Source of the DNA: Drosophila persimilis | Lineage: Eukaryota; Arthropoda; Insecta; Diptera; Drosophilidae | DNA length: 64,000 bases | Reading direction: 5' to 3' | Assembly: GCF_003286085.1 (NCBI RefSeq) | Contig: NW_020825289.1 | Span: 7,688,001-7,752,000, forward strand | Part shown: piece after piece, positions 1-12,177 of the stretch | Layout of the letters: each line of letters starts with the position of its first letter | How positions within the stretch are numbered: position 1 is the stretch's first letter | Notes under the pieces: model-generated | Seen by the model: the letters and a program-made list of their open reading frames with translations, nothing else | Told to the model about the DNA's origin: nothing | The model's database searches: none | Program-made: the position numbers and the translations under genes

Positions 1-3000
1 GCAAAAAAGAAAACAGCCAACAACAAAAGCGAACTACAGAGCACAACAAACGTGGTGAAAACAAAGACCATTGTGTGTTTGTGTGAGTGAGTGAGGGAGA
101 TAGGGGGGTGTGTGAGTGTGTGGGTGCCAAAACTATGGAGAGCGAAGCAAACGAGCAAAACAACTAAAACGCAATTACTTCTGCTTGTTGGATAAGGGGG
201 AAAAGAAACGGAAAAGCCAAAGGTTAGTCGAATATTATTTCTTTTTTTTATGTTTATTTTTATAATAACAAATTCCATGCAAGGTTGCCATTTTGTGGCT
301 TTGAATGTCCAGCCAACAACTACAACTACAAATAGTTGGAAATTATGTTGCTCTCCCGCCGTTCGAGAGAAGGCGCTGTTTACTGTGAGTGGGAAGGGGA
401 TGCTAAAGAAAGGCCATCTGCGGGACCGAAGCTTCTGATACCCTTCCCGATCGATTGTTCGTATGTAAAGCTATAACGTTGGAATACCTTGCTGTTGATC
501 AATAAGAAGAAAAAGCTTAATTTACTGTGCTGCAAACATCTGGCCCTCATTATAGTACTCTCTCTCTCTCTTTCTGCAAGGGTATTAAGCCACAGTCTTA
601 TCGATAGCTGTGTGTGTGTGAGAGACAGAGAGAGAGGGAGAGAGAGTACTCTTCCAAGCTGGAGACGCTCGCTGGCTGTCATTTCATGCACACACACAAA
701 GAGAGAAGCTGTTACTGTTGTATGCATTGAACTGCTTGCTCACCGCGTGCTGTTGCCATTGTTGTTGTCTTTTTTCTTTTGTAAGAAAGAGCAGCAACTG
801 CATGCAACTGTAACTGTCCTCCAGTTGGCGTTCGCTTTTCGCTGTGCGCCTGTTAATAAGGCGCTGTAAAAACTTAAAAACAACAAACAAACGCGCGAAA
901 TAGTTATTTACAGCGCCAGAGGAATAGTTTGTGGACTGATGATCATACACCGCGACACCACCATCATCATCATCAGCTGCATCATTATCGTTGACCCAAA
1001 TAACAAATTCGAAACCCAGACTCAACTCTGCTTCGGGAGCTGCAATGCAGTTTTCTTACAAACCCGGATTTCAAAGACTTTGCCGATGCTGGGCCAACAG
1101 AAATCGGCGCTGCGTGGAGCGGCATACTTTTCTTCTCAGTTTTCTGCGGCCTCGCCGAAAAAAAAAGAAACACAAAAGAAAAAGAAGTAAAAGCCACCAG
1201 CAGCAAAAAGAAATCCCACAAATCAAGAAACCAGCAAGCAGCGCAGCCGAACCGAGCCCGGGCCGGCCCGGTCCGGGGCCAGGCGAGCAGCAGGCAACGA
1301 AAGAGAGAGAGCAGAGCAATAGAGAGCACAGAGCACAGAGCTCTGAGCGAGGCAAAACAACGGTTTCTTTCGCGCTCTGCTTGCAGAGGCTTGGCTTATC
1401 GGCGACAGAGGCCCCCGAGCCTGGGACCCAGGACGGACCCGACGCGATTCCCGCGATTGTTGCATATTCATCAATCTGGGGCGGCGGCGGACAGGGAAAA
1501 TGGCTTTTCTTGAATGAATTATTCAGTGCTCGAAACAGGTCGAACTTCGAGTGGGGGCCACTGACCACACCCCATACACACGTACACAACGGAGTACTCT
1601 CAGGGTACAAGGCATGGGGCGCTTCCGTGTTTACGGGTTCTCCTTGTTCCCGCTTACACGATTACACATTCGAATGTGCAATGCAATGCCTTGTTTTCAA
1701 GTTTTTGTTTTTATCGTTCGTCGTTCAAAGACACCGAAAACCAGAAATTAATTTGTGTTGATTTGGGGATCAGAATGTGGAACTTAGTTTTGGGCCGACA
1801 TAGGTAAGGGGATTAAAATAAACAACAAAAATCGGACACGTTTTGTTCAAGAGTTTTCAAAGGAAACTCCTTTACTCACTTATTGTCAATCTTCTCCTTT
1901 TTATACAACCTGCTCTTCAGTTAATTTATGCCAGTCTCCATCACACATTATACGAATGGGGGGGGATCTTTGATTAGTGAGCTTTTAATATGCAAATTGC
2001 TGGTGCAATAGAGATTGCATACGTATGTATGTATGTATGCGTGTGTGCTGCATGTGGAAAACAAAAAAAAAACCCGATCCGAGCCACATTTGTATCTTGT
2101 CAACAACTTTCAAAAGAGACTTTGAAACCGCTTTGTTTTCGGGGGAGGGAGAACAACAACCAAACACGTTCGAGCCGGAAGCTTTGCTGTGGGCCAACAT
2201 CCTCCCCCCAATGCCAACATCTGGCTGGGTACTCGAACGCGTAAAACACATGCGGTTATAATTGAGCACAATGAGTGGCAGTATGAGTGGGGGCTCTATC
2301 TGTCTATCTATGCATCATAATACTTAGTTTATTCGCTTCTCTGACAGAAATCAGGAAGACATTTGCACTCGCCCACGCAACCCACAAAGATCAAAGAAGT
2401 ACATGGATTTATTTGACTCACGACCGTCCTTTAATACACAGGATATCATTTTGTATTTTGCTTATTTGCTTATTTATTCCTGTTTAAAGATCTACACACA
2501 GACCAAGAGCCAGTCAAAGCAATTCCTATGAGACTGCTTGCACTGCAGTCGATATCTTAATAAAAGCTGACACATAAAGAAAGTTGTTTCCAGCTACGCT
2601 CCCGCTCCCCATCCGCTCTGATGGAGAACCCACACCCACACAGCTCTGCCGCTCATCGAAAATAGGTTATGAACGGCAAAGCATTGCCATTTCCTGCACA
2701 TGGCATTGCCGTTTCGTTCCCTGAAAACACGGCATTGCCATTTCAGATACTATCGATTTTATCTACCAGCTATCAGGCGTGCAGGAAACAGCAGCAACCG
2801 GTGTGAGGGCCACGGCCCGGCACTCCAGCATCCATCTGGAACAGCGGGGGGATATCGCATCATCGCGCCAGGGCCCAGCGACGCCCTTCTTCTATTCATG
2901 GATGCGTGGTACCTTCTGTTCCGACGAAGTTAACCCGACCAGCAGAAGAATTGCACAACTAATGCCTCATAATGGAGGGAGGGAACGCCCGGTAAAGGAT

Positions 3001-5110
3001 TGGGGTTGGGGTTGGGGCCGCAGCATCTCTGGAAGTATTGGAACTCCCATTTTTGAGGCCCTTAATCAAATCGAACTCTCGCTCTCTTTTCTCTCTTGGA
3101 CATGCGCCGGTCGGCTGCATCCCCCGCATGCACTTCCAGCAGCTGCATCTGCCCCCCACCGGTGGCATTACTACGCCCATTCGTCACCGCCGTACAGTAG
3201 GCAGTGCCTGTTGCTGGTGCTGCTGCTGCTCCTGGGCACCTGTCACAAGTGTCTGCGGTCCGGCCGACGCACATTGCAGCAACAGCTGCCCCACTGCACA
3301 CGCGGAGCCGTTCAAGGACGGTGGTGTGGGGGGCACGTGCCCAGGCGTGGGCGTAAAGTTCAACGTGCAACAGGAAATCAGAAAAGGTCGCACAGAGTCA
3401 TCGTTGTGTCGATGTCGCTGTCGTTATCATCAACCCACCGTGGGGCAAAGTCCAAGGCGAATAAATGGCTTTGGCCAGGCTTGAATAATTTGTCAAAATT
3501 CCATCGAAAAAAGGGAAAATTTCAGGTACTGACCGTGAAGAGATCAGATTACAACAGCTAGAATTATTATGCAATACAGTCCGGATGTTCAGGGAATTCT
3601 TGGTGTGGGAACAACCCTTAATCGGCATCCCATAATTACCGCTCGCGTCCCACTGTGCGGAAGTGCAGTTGCGCTGGAAGGTGTGACAGTCTCCGCGGCA
3701 TTGCGCTCGTTTTCATGCGCTCCTGTGCCGCGAATTTCAAAGCGCCCACACAATGACTGCGGCACGGCTTGCAGCTGCATCTGCCAGGGCGTGGCAGGGA
3801 GGGGTGTCCGCAGAGAGCTCTGCCAACGGGCATAGGCGTGCAGCAGACCCCAGAGCGTGGCGTGCCCGGTAGCCAGCATCGAACGTGTGCGTCACTCGTG
3901 GCAGAGGTCGCACTGTAGGAGAGCTGCGCGGAGAGTTCCCGTTAGTTGCAACCCCCAAAACGAGTGCAGTGCAGGGATGCGTGGGCGCAGGAAGCAGCAG
4001 CAGCAGCAAATTCGCTGCAGACTGGAATGCAGAGGCGGGATACAGAAAACCAGAGACTCTGCCCCAACACAGGACCAAGTGCAGCTATCCCGGGACCAGT
4101 GCTCGAGGAAACGCTCAACGTAGCGCAGGCCAACACTGTTTGGGGCCGACCGACCAGCCTGGACCGAAAACCAGGAACCAGGAACCAGGACCCAACTGCT
4201 GCTGCAGTTGTCTATATACCACTCCCTCCGCAGCCTCCGGGTGGCTCCCCAACCCATCACCCATCCACCTTGGCGACCAATTATCTGGGCCCAGAATTTT
4301 CGACGGCCATCAAGTTTCCATAATTTGCAACATAAGCATAATCAGCAGGCTGGAGCTGCAACAGCAACAACGACTATAGCAACAACTACAACAACAGGTG
4401 GGTTCGGTGGCAACAACAAATAATACACATTTTATAAGAAAGAAAGAAAGAAAGAGAGAGTGAGTGAGTGAGTGAGTGAGGGAGTGCGTCTGGGGAAAAG
4501 TGAAAAATTATTTAAAAGTATACCAACTTATTGCTATTTTTAGCACTATTTGGGCTTTGGCTCGATACAGTTATCGTACATTTTGGCGCCCACACACACG
4601 AAGATGGCGCTCCACATGACATGCACATTCATGCGCACTCATCAACACACACACACATGCATACATATACAAATATATATGTATATAAATATATTTTGCA
4701 TTTGCAACAACATTCAATGTCGTTTTGGGCAAGGTTTTTGTTTTTATAAAAATAAATCATCAAGTGTGCAAAATAAAGAAAAACAAAAGCATTAAAAAAT
4801 ACAAAACTGATAATGATCATTGTTGGTGTAGAGCTTGATGATAATGATCATCATTATCATAGAGATAGGCATTGGATGGACCTCATTCCTAGAGTAGAAG
4901 TTTACATCCCTAGATAGTACATATAATCCCTAAAATCCTATTATCAGAAAGGTTTCCATTCTAATTGAAGATCTTTTCCAGAGGTAAGACCCTGAGGCAG
5001 CACGAAGTCCAGCCCTCTCTGCTCCCAGCGCTCTCTTCTCTTCTCTTTTCCTTCTCTCTCTGTTTCCCTCCATCTTTTAGTACCTGTTACGTATACTAGA
5101 TCAATTCCGG
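1..5110. other. Noncoding stretch with simple repeats upstream of Gid8
   Basis: I see no convincing protein gene here. Open frames are low-complexity and lack a recognisable domain or codon pattern. Simple repeats include a GAAA/GAGT tract near 4437-4482 and TG-rich stretches near 70-125. Around 2667-2745 the motif GCATTGCC followed by RTTTC occurs three times in about 80 bases. A piece at about 420-445 (GAAGCTTCTGATACCC) resembles a piece at about 50403-50420, probably a decayed interspersed repeat. A pyrimidine-rich tract ending in TTTTAG at 5080 looks like the 3' splice site of a Gid8 5' UTR intron, so a noncoding first exon of Gid8 may lie in this region. Confidence 0.6.
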
Positions 5111-5872
5111 ATGGCTGCATCGAACCCCAATACCTTGTGGGCCCAAAGAATGTCGAGCTTTCAGATCAAGCAGGCGGACCTCAATCGCCTGGTGATGAAC
5201 TATCTGATCACAGGTTTGTGTCCTCCCACGCCACAGGGGAAAGAAATCGTTAAAGCGGCTCCAACTTAACCCTCCACAGAGGGATACCAGGAGGCGGCAC
5301 AGCGCTTCAAGGCCGAGTCGTCGCTGGAGCCGAGCTCTCTGGGTGACAGCATCGATGATCGCGTGAGGATCCGCAATGCTGTGCGCAGTGGCCAAGTGAA
5401 GTATGCCATGGACCTGGCCAATAGGCTGTATCCGCAGCTCTTCGAGACGAACAACTACATGTACTTCCACATGCAGCAGCTGCGGCTGATAGAGCTTATA
5501 CGGGAGCAGAAGGTGGAGCAGGCCCTCGACTTTGCCCAGAGCAAGGAGTCCGGCCTCAGCGAGGTGCACTCGGACAACATCCGGGAGATGCAGCGCGCCC
5601 TGGCCCTGCTGGCCTTCGACAAGCCCGAGGAGAGTCCCTTCGGGGACCTGATGAAGCCCGCCTACCGGCTGCAGGTGGCCGGCGAGCTGAACAATGCCAT
5701 CCTGAAGTACGAGGGCGGGGAGGTCGTCCAGCCGAAAATGATGTTCCTCATCAAGCTGATCCTCTGGGCCCAGGACAGGCTGGAGATGGAGGGCATTTCG
5801 GACTATCGGCGTATAGATCTGGAGACGCCCGACTTCGAGGATGAGATCAAGCGGGCCTTCCAGGATGGCTAA
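5111..5872 (+). CDS. Gid8-like subunit of the CTLH/GID ubiquitin ligase (LisH-CTLH-CRA)
   Basis: Two coding exons, 5111-5213 and 5280-5872, joined in phase (ACA G|AG GGA), give 231 residues, close to the roughly 228 of human GID8. LisH lies at about residues 20-50, then CTLH to about 115, then a CRA domain to the C-terminus near residue 225. GID8 is the scaffold that joins the RING pair (RMND5/MAEA) to RanBP9/10-type receptors in the CTLH E3 ligase; in Drosophila this ligase acts in the maternal-to-zygotic transition. D. melanogaster has two Gid8-type genes (I recall CG6617/houki and CG18467), and the neighbourhood suggests the 54B one, so no symbol is given. A TTTTAG acceptor at 5080 implies a noncoding upstream exon. 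AATAAA lies at 5983-5988. Confidence 0.9.
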
Positions 5873-5982
5873 GTGCAAACGGCTCAGAGTGCAACCGGTG
5901 CTCCCACAAATTCGGTGTCTATGCTGCAAACTAATCTAGAAATATGAATGTTTTTTGGTGTTTTTTTTTTTTGGATGTGCAT

Positions 5983-5988
5983 AATAAA
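5983..5988 (+). terminator. Poly(A) signal of Gid8
   Basis: AATAAA about 110 bases after the Gid8 stop codon, the first canonical signal downstream. Confidence 0.6.
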
Positions 5989-6054
5989 TGTTTCAATATC
6001 TTGGTGTACATTTATGGTACTTTAGTCCGATTAAAATCGAAAGCGTTTCCATCA

Positions 6055-6188
6055 TCAGTCGGCCGCAGTCGGCGTTATCTGAGACGCAAATTGTTCTGGT
6101 CACGTGCCGAACGAAAGCTATTTTTGTACAGAAAGAGCAAAAGTTACGGGAGTTGGCCGCTCGGGGCACAAGGTGTGTTGACGAAAAG
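6055..6188 (+). other. Possible noncoding 5' exon with Inr and strong donor
   Basis: An initiator-like TCAGTC at 6055-6060 sits just after the Gid8 poly(A) region. AGACG, a DPE-like pentamer, follows at 6082-6086, about two bases off the strict spacing. A strong donor, AAAAG|GTGAGTG, lies at 6189. Together they look like a first noncoding exon on the plus strand. Which gene it would serve is unknown; the next large plus-strand gene is the transposase-derived gene at 17.4 kb, which would need an intron of about 10 kb. This is inference from motifs only. Confidence 0.3.
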
Positions 6189-8180
6189 GTGAGTGATTAT
6201 ATTTCGTTTCGCACTCCTCGCTAGAAGAGGGAGGTAAAGAGAGAGAGAGAGAGAGAGAGAGAGTGCACATGCGAGTGTAAACTACAGTTGCAGTCAGAAT
6301 ATTGTGACTCTCGCGGATTTAACCTTCGCTCCTATTCGGGAGAGGAGATGACTTCGGCTCTAGATCGTCTCCCATTACGCCTGCTGTGCGCATGTTGCAG
6401 GCACCCCCATTTCTGGCCAGGTCTACCACCTCACCTCAAAGTGTTGTACCAGTATTTAATAGACTGGCTAATCTAATCAAACCATTCGACGTTGAAATTA
6501 ACCTTGAACCTTTTGGAGAGCCGCATCTTTTATTAGAATAATAACAAAATATATTTACCCTTTGCACCCCCCACCAATCAAATGCAAGGTTTCGTATCAA
6601 GGTACAGGTTTTGCTACCCTTTACTTGTCAAAGGGTATATTGGGTATGTGTAAAGCCCCTTTTCGGTGGGTGATATTGCATATAATTTGCTAGTGCCTAT
6701 TTTCTTTCGTTAAAGATATTTCCTCATCCAAAATAAAAGTGCTGGGTATAACATAGTCGACCTGTTTAACCAAGGCTTTCCAACTTGTTGCTCCACAGAT
6801 AACAGGGGCAATGCGGGCAAAATTGTGGAAAATCAAGTTGAAAAGCTGGCGCTTGTTTTGTGGTGGCTTTTCTGTGATAAGGAAAACAACTGTTTGATAA
6901 ACTGCCAGTCAGCAAATACTTTCCGTGTGTGTGTGTGTGTGTGTGTGCTGCAACAAAGTCTTTTATTGCAATTGGCAATAGCTGTGCAATATATTAATTA
7001 TTTGTACAGCAGCTGCACAAACACAAAAGCACCGACAACAACAACAACAGAAGCTCAATGAAAACGATAGATACGAACGTGCCAAGTATTTATTTAGATT
7101 TCCTTTCTTTCTTTGTTACCAAGTGTTTTTCCCAGATGGGAGGGGGGCATCCCAAAGAGTAGCGGAACAGCAAGGCTATGTTTTGGTGTTGTTTCTGTTG
7201 TTATTGCCATTACCGGCTGAGTAATGCCGTGTTACATTGCCCGATAGCGGGGCATGTGTTTGCCTGGCGACAGGCTTGTCGATTAGCGTTAACGGGCATG
7301 CGTGACAAACGGGGGTGGGGGTGTAGATGGAGAGCAAAAGCAACAACAATAAAAGCCTACTAAGTTCACCCATGTGGCTGCTGTAGCTATGCCGGTCATG
7401 AATGTTTCGAAGACGAGTCCCAGAACGATACAGATTAGGTGGATTTGTGTATAAATTTACCGCGTTGGAGTCTCATATCATATCTTATAACAAATTTCGT
7501 TTGTAGTTCGAGGTCAACGTTTGATAGGCTTCATAGAATTCCGATAAGGCCCGAAAGACGAGGGGCCGAAAGGAGCATACCACTTGGCAACAGACCCAAT
7601 GAATGTGGAGTCTCCTAGTGGACAAGATGCTTATTGATTTCTTGAGGAATACGATTTGTGCGCGTTTCAGGGCAGACAGAGACTTGACGACGGCAGCCAT
7701 TTTGATTTAAGCCGCACTTTTGGGGCGCGGCACCGGAGTAATGGCCCTCTGACGTGTCCTTGTGGTAGGGTAGGCGCACACTGTTCGGTTACGGTTTGCA
7801 TGTCTGCTCCGGCACAAGAACAGTCACAAAAGCACGTGCGACCAAATGTATGTCACACAGACACACACTAGCTTACACTTACCGCTGAGCCTTCCTCAAA
7901 GGACGCCGCCTCGAAGGATTTCTTTTCGAAAACCTCTAGTAGGTCGTGTAAATCCTGCTGCGTCACATTCACAACGTTGTTCAAAGTTAGGCTGCACATT
8001 TTTGCGGCGCTGCATTTACCGATTCAATTTCAAACTGGGGTTGCACTCTACAAAACTCTATGTGGAATCCACGCCACAGCACGCACACGGCACAAAAACA
8101 CTATACACTTTAGTAAAGCACACAATTTGCGAAATACTGCCAAAAATGAATAGATTTAAACAAATCTTGTTGCTTCTTTA
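6189..8180. other. Noncoding stretch, simple repeats
   Basis: An AG dinucleotide tract at about 6238-6263 and a GT tract at about 6924-6948. No ORF with domain-like content on either strand; the longest frames are short and compositionally biased. Probably intergenic or intronic. Confidence 0.5.
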
Positions 8181-8195
8181 GCTGTTGCCTGCCCA

Positions 8196-8415
8196 CTCGC
8201 TCTCTCTCTCTCTCTCGTCTCCCGCTCTATTGTATCTGCTGCGTATTTGATTCGTTTTCTTTCGTCTGCTTTATCGGTTTCTACGACGTTTACACGTTTC
8301 GCTTTTTTACGTTTGTTTGCTCAACGCCCTAGACGGCGACGTCACCAACAAATTCTCCGCCCGCGACGTAATCTGCACGAGTATAAAAGTCGGGTCGGAT
8401 CGTATCGGTTACGCA
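8196..8415 (+). promoter_or_regulatory. Orphan promoter-like block: CT/GAGA tract, CRE-like site, TATA box
   Basis: A CT run at about 8198-8216 (GAGA-factor type), a GACGTCAC CRE-like site at about 8337-8344 and TATAAAAG at 8382-8389 lie in the right order and spacing for a plus-strand promoter with initiation near 8412. No plus-strand coding sequence follows before a MITE-like element begins at 8509, so the transcript it would drive is unknown. Confidence 0.35.
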
Positions 8416-8508
8416 CTAGTAGTATTGTTGCTCTTCTTGCTCCGATTGCAATTAGATTGATTATGTGTGTTTGTTTAATTTTATTTGCAATGCGAGGCGG
8501 ATAAGCGC

Positions 8509-8910
8509 AGTGTGACCGCGGATCGATAAAATATACCGCCAGACCGTCAGAAATATACCGAAACATACCGTCTCTTTTAAAAAATATACCGTAAATATAC
8601 TGACGAATTCAAGTTATATTTTACATATTTTTGATATTCTGTCGAACATTACTAGCTAGATAGAATGCTCAGCCCTGCCCACATAATTTTATCCGATTAA
8701 TGAATCAATTTTGGCCTTGACAGGCCCATTCTAAATATTTGCTTTTATTGAGATTCTCTATAACGCTAAAAATGAAATTTAATAGATTGATGAAACTGTA
8801 AATATACCGTTGGTTCAATTTAGACCCTGGAAAAGCTACAAAGTATATCGATAAGCTTCTCAGAAATATATCGTCACATTTTCAGAATATACCGTAAATA
8901 TACCGATTAA
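8509..8910 (-). mobile_element. MITE-like element, copy 1 (reverse orientation)
   Basis: About 400 bases that, reverse-complemented, align along most of their length with the element at 23995-24385. Shared blocks include the rows of ATATACCG, TACTAGCTAG, the CTGCCCACATAATTTTATCC block and AATGAAATTTAATAGATTG. Its outer end is AGTGTGACCGCGG at 8509-8521, which on the minus strand reads CGGTCACACT (Ohler motif 1). The other end is degraded. No ORF of note, so non-autonomous. I cannot place it in a named family. Confidence 0.7.
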
Positions 8911-9937
8911 AAAAACGAACTTAACCACTTATTCCCCCTCTATTCAAACAGATGATCTACTTGATTTAAGTCGTGGAAAATAATACTCTTTGTAACTTCT
9001 CCTTGTAGATCAATCCTATCCTATTCCACGAGATCCTTACTTACTCGCTTCATTTCCGTTACAAAACCGTTTCAGTTACCCAAAGCAGTTTTAATAATGT
9101 GCGATATATTTAAACCTGTGGTAAAGGGCACCCAAACCAACAATGAACAATGATGTGTGCTGTTAATGTTATCCTATAATAGCGGCATATTCGCGCTTAG
9201 CGACTGTCCGAATATCTCCAGATTTCGTCTATTAAAGTGGCTCAGACTGAATGGTATACCATCTAGGAATAATACTGTTTGTGAATTCTTCTTGTGGAAC
9301 TGAACTTTCAACTTTCAACTGAACTGCACCAAAATTCTTCATGTTTTAGTGGAGTGTACTTTAATACCCACTAGTCGACTATGGGTTAATCGTTCTCTCT
9401 CCATGATTGAAAATTATATTCCTCGATTTTTATGTTCGGTTTAATGTTACTAGCTTAATATAATCCTCAGCCTATAACAGATACTTTTGTCCGGCGGATT
9501 AATCAATTTTCTACAAGACTGGCTGGTTTTAAGTACTCCCTTTTACTGGATTGTATCATAATAAAAGGTTTAAGCGAGAAAGGTCTACGAAAGAAAACGT
9601 CAGTGCATGAAATGTAGTACGGACAATTTTTATACCCTAGTTCCTTTAATGCTTTGAAAGATCGACCTATGCAAGCATTTGGGACTGACCAGTTTCTGCC
9701 ACCCACTGATTATTTTTATTCTTCGTTTCAGTTGAAATATTTTGGATTGAACATTCCCCTATTTATAAGAACATTATAATTCGATAATTCCGTTTAAACT
9801 GTTTTAGCAGAAAAACATCCTATCGCCTTTGAATTAATGTACATAATTACAGACAATGATATATATAATTACCGACCTTTGATATATCTAGCAAATTTTA
9901 TAGTGTCAGGTACAACTAAATTTTATTTTAGAATCAA
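8911..9937. mobile_element. AT-rich spacer containing a decayed MITE copy
   Basis: Mostly featureless AT-rich sequence. At about 9390-9515 (minus orientation) there is a degenerate copy of the same element: blocks resembling TTACTAGCTTAATAT, CCTCAGCC and CCGGCGGATTAATCAATTTT occur in the same order as in copy 1. No coding sequence supported. Confidence 0.45.
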
Positions 9938-10499
9938 TTATTTTTGGAAATCATCCTGGGCGTTTTGTACGACAATAACTGTGATTTTGGAGTCTGGCGT
10001 TAGCAGAACCTCGTTGGTTTTTGTACGCACTCTTAGCATTAAAAGTTCATCTGTGGGATCAATTATCTTCATCCCTCGCTCCAGTCGTCCGCGAATCGCC
10101 TGGAAAAGTCCAGCAAACTGAACGGAGTCATCGTGACCCATAGTACTCTTTACCGGATGCCCCAGATCGTTGAGAATTACTATGTCCCGAATGTTTCTCC
10201 TTTTACTGATCTGATCGAAAGCATCCTCCACGTACCGTAGAGATCGAGGGGGCTATGAAGTAGAGGATATTTATGAACAAACTAATTTAAAACAAAAATG
10301 TATATAGTTTTACTCTTTCTGGAGCATCTAGTAACATTTTGCTACAGTGATTATCTCTGATAAACTGTTTGTATACAGATTTTTCACCTAGTTTCTTTTT
10401 TAACAAATGATTTGGGTGGTTTCCAAGACGCGTTTCCAGTAGAAACGGCGCTATGTGGGTCAATGCTGCAGTATATATTTTCCAATACATATAAAACAT
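9938..10499 (-). CDS. Roadblock/LC7-family dynein light chain paralogue with N-terminal extension
   Basis: Two minus-strand exons, 10499-10314 and 10252-9938, join in phase 0 (donor AGA|GTAAAA, acceptor TAG|CCC, intron 61 nt) to give 166 residues. Residues 63-166 form a complete LC7 fold, with sequence such as LGHPVKST, FAGLFQ, LRVRTK and IVVQN closely matching robl next door. The first 62 residues, basic and Cys/His-containing, are an extension absent from robl. An in-frame TGA lies just before the first ATG; a second ATG follows three codons later. LC7 proteins dimerise on dynein intermediate chain. Divergent, often testis-biased, robl-like genes are known in Drosophila (robl22E, CG10822 and others); this may be the CG10822 counterpart. 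The LC7 exon is solid; exon 1 is a splice inference. Confidence 0.75.
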
Positions 10500-10717
10500 T
10501 AAAAGTCAGTAGAACGTTAATTTGGTGCCAAGGGGATATCACCTTGGGCACAAGGGATATATTTTGAAATGTATATAATTAAAAATATAGTCCAAAACAT
10601 TTTGAAATTCATTTCAAACTTTGATATCGATATGTGTTATATTGAACTTATGGAACTGGCTGGTGGGGTGCTGGTGAACCAATTGGTTCTCGGCAGAAAT
10701 TTGTCTACAATCGATGT

Positions 10718-10725
10718 TATCGATA
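10718..10725. promoter_or_regulatory. DRE (TATCGATA) in the robl divergent promoter
   Basis: A perfect palindromic TATCGATA, preceded by an overlapping-type ATCGAT at 10710-10715, lies 78 bases before the robl ATG in the 303-base spacer shared with the minus-strand LC7 paralogue. DREF sites of this kind mark housekeeping promoters in flies. Confidence 0.7.
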
Positions 10726-10802
10726 GCAGTAGCGTCCATCGCTAATATTGAGCAAACAAAAGTTTATTGTTTTGCGAGAAAAAAATCAAATTAATTGTAA
10801 AC

Positions 10803-11210
10803 ATGGTAAGTGGCAACCGGTATTATTATAATCTACAAACAATATCATCGCCCCGCATTTTCAGTCGCAAGAGGTTGAGGAGACACTGAAACGGATCCAG
10901 AGTCACAAAGGCGTTGTAGGTACCATTGTGGTCAACAATGAAGGTGGGTGCATAGATGGCTTACCTTAATTACTGATGACCAATCCGATCCCAATTAGGT
11001 ATTCCGGTGAAGTCTACTCTGGACAATACAACGACCGTGCAATATGCTGGCCTGATGAGTCAGCTGGCTGACAAGGCTCGGAGCGTTGTGAGAGATTTGG
11101 ACCCGTCCAACGACATGACATTCCTGCGGGTGCGCTCGAAGAAGCACGAAATCATGGTGGCTCCCGACAAGGACTTTATACTCATAGTCATTCAAAATCC
11201 AACCGATTAG
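10803..11210 (+). CDS. robl: Roadblock, cytoplasmic dynein light chain (LC7)
   Basis: Three exons: 10803-10805 (the ATG alone, followed directly by GTAAGT), 10865-10943 and 10999-11210, giving 97 residues, the standard length for this family. The protein starts [11 protein letters not shown] and shows the LC7 hallmarks IVVNNEG, PVKSTLD, QYAGL and [10 protein letters not shown], ending NPTD. Robl homodimers bind the dynein intermediate chain and link cargo for retrograde axonal transport and mitosis. Isolation of the initiator ATG on its own mini-exon explains why a simple ORF call begins later. It is head-to-head with an LC7 paralogue and has a DRE promoter without a TATA box. Confidence 0.95.
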
Positions 11211-12177
11211 GCTGCTAACGCCCGAGAATTAAAAGCTGAAATTAACTAATGAGCATTTCTATATATTCAAATTGTACGTGAAAGAAATCATAAACATATT
11301 TATGCATAAAAGACTCGGGACGCTGACATCATATGTTTTAGCCAGTTTGCTAGCGCTACCTCGTTGTGCTAACACACGCTCCAACGTTTTTATGCAGTAT
11401 TTAGCCGACTGTTTTAAAATGCAACCCTAACTAGCAAAACTTTCTCAGCGCCAGTTGGTATTAAAAAATACTCTGCGAAAAATATGAAACTTAAAGAATT
11501 TGTATGTCAAAGATATCGTGTATTTTTGGTAAGTAAAAGGATCTTCAAGAAGAATCTCAAAGCCGGTTAAGCTCAAGCTGTTATCCTGCTAAAATACTAC
11601 CTGTAGTGTTCTTTTTTTCATTGGTATATTTTGAAAATGAAACGTTATATTTCTGAGGATCAGAACGTTTATTTGATCAATAATTTCGCGGTCACACTGC
11701 AAGATTCCATGTCTATCTCTTTCTAGTATTTTCAAAACATTTTTTACGATGCACCAATGTAAAAATCGAGTAGAAATTTCACTTAGCTTAGAGCCATGTC
11801 TCAGGCCACATCAAATTAGTAGTGATCAGCATAGTATTCTGATCGTTTTTTTCCATCAAAATCTTTATTTTTCAAAAATAGCGGAGAAACTGCGTGCCAA
11901 AGAGTTAACGGAGAATTTTGCACACTAGCGCTTCCACTCGGCTTCCATGAAAAAAAACGGACAAGCTTGTCAACAGACGTACACATTTCCCCTTCAGGTG
12001 TCGCTTTTGATAATTACATACAAACGTAGTTGCTATGTAACAAATCTGTTGTTATCGTTTATTTTCTACATAAAATAGTTTAATTTTCTGGAAATCGTTG
12101 TTTACATCTTGTGTTTATAACTAATTTTTGAAACAAATCAATAAAAATGAGTAACCGAATTTATCTAGTCTTGTAGG
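11211..12177. other. Intergenic spacer with a MITE fragment
   Basis: No coding sequence seen. At about 11640-11700 there is a short 3'-end fragment of the MITE family: TATATTTCTGAGG, then CGGTCACACTG at 11689-11699, a perfect Ohler motif 1 (YGGTCACACTR). The remainder is AT-rich with no recognisable signal. Confidence 0.5.

Noticed and set aside
991..1761. Plus-strand ORF of 256 residues
   Set aside because: Low-complexity, overlapping long ORFs in other frames of equal quality, and no recognisable motif; probably chance.
2779..3561. ORFs of 260 and 148 residues in overlapping frames
   Set aside because: GC- and CTG-rich sequence keeps several frames open at once; none shows a family pattern or splice structure.
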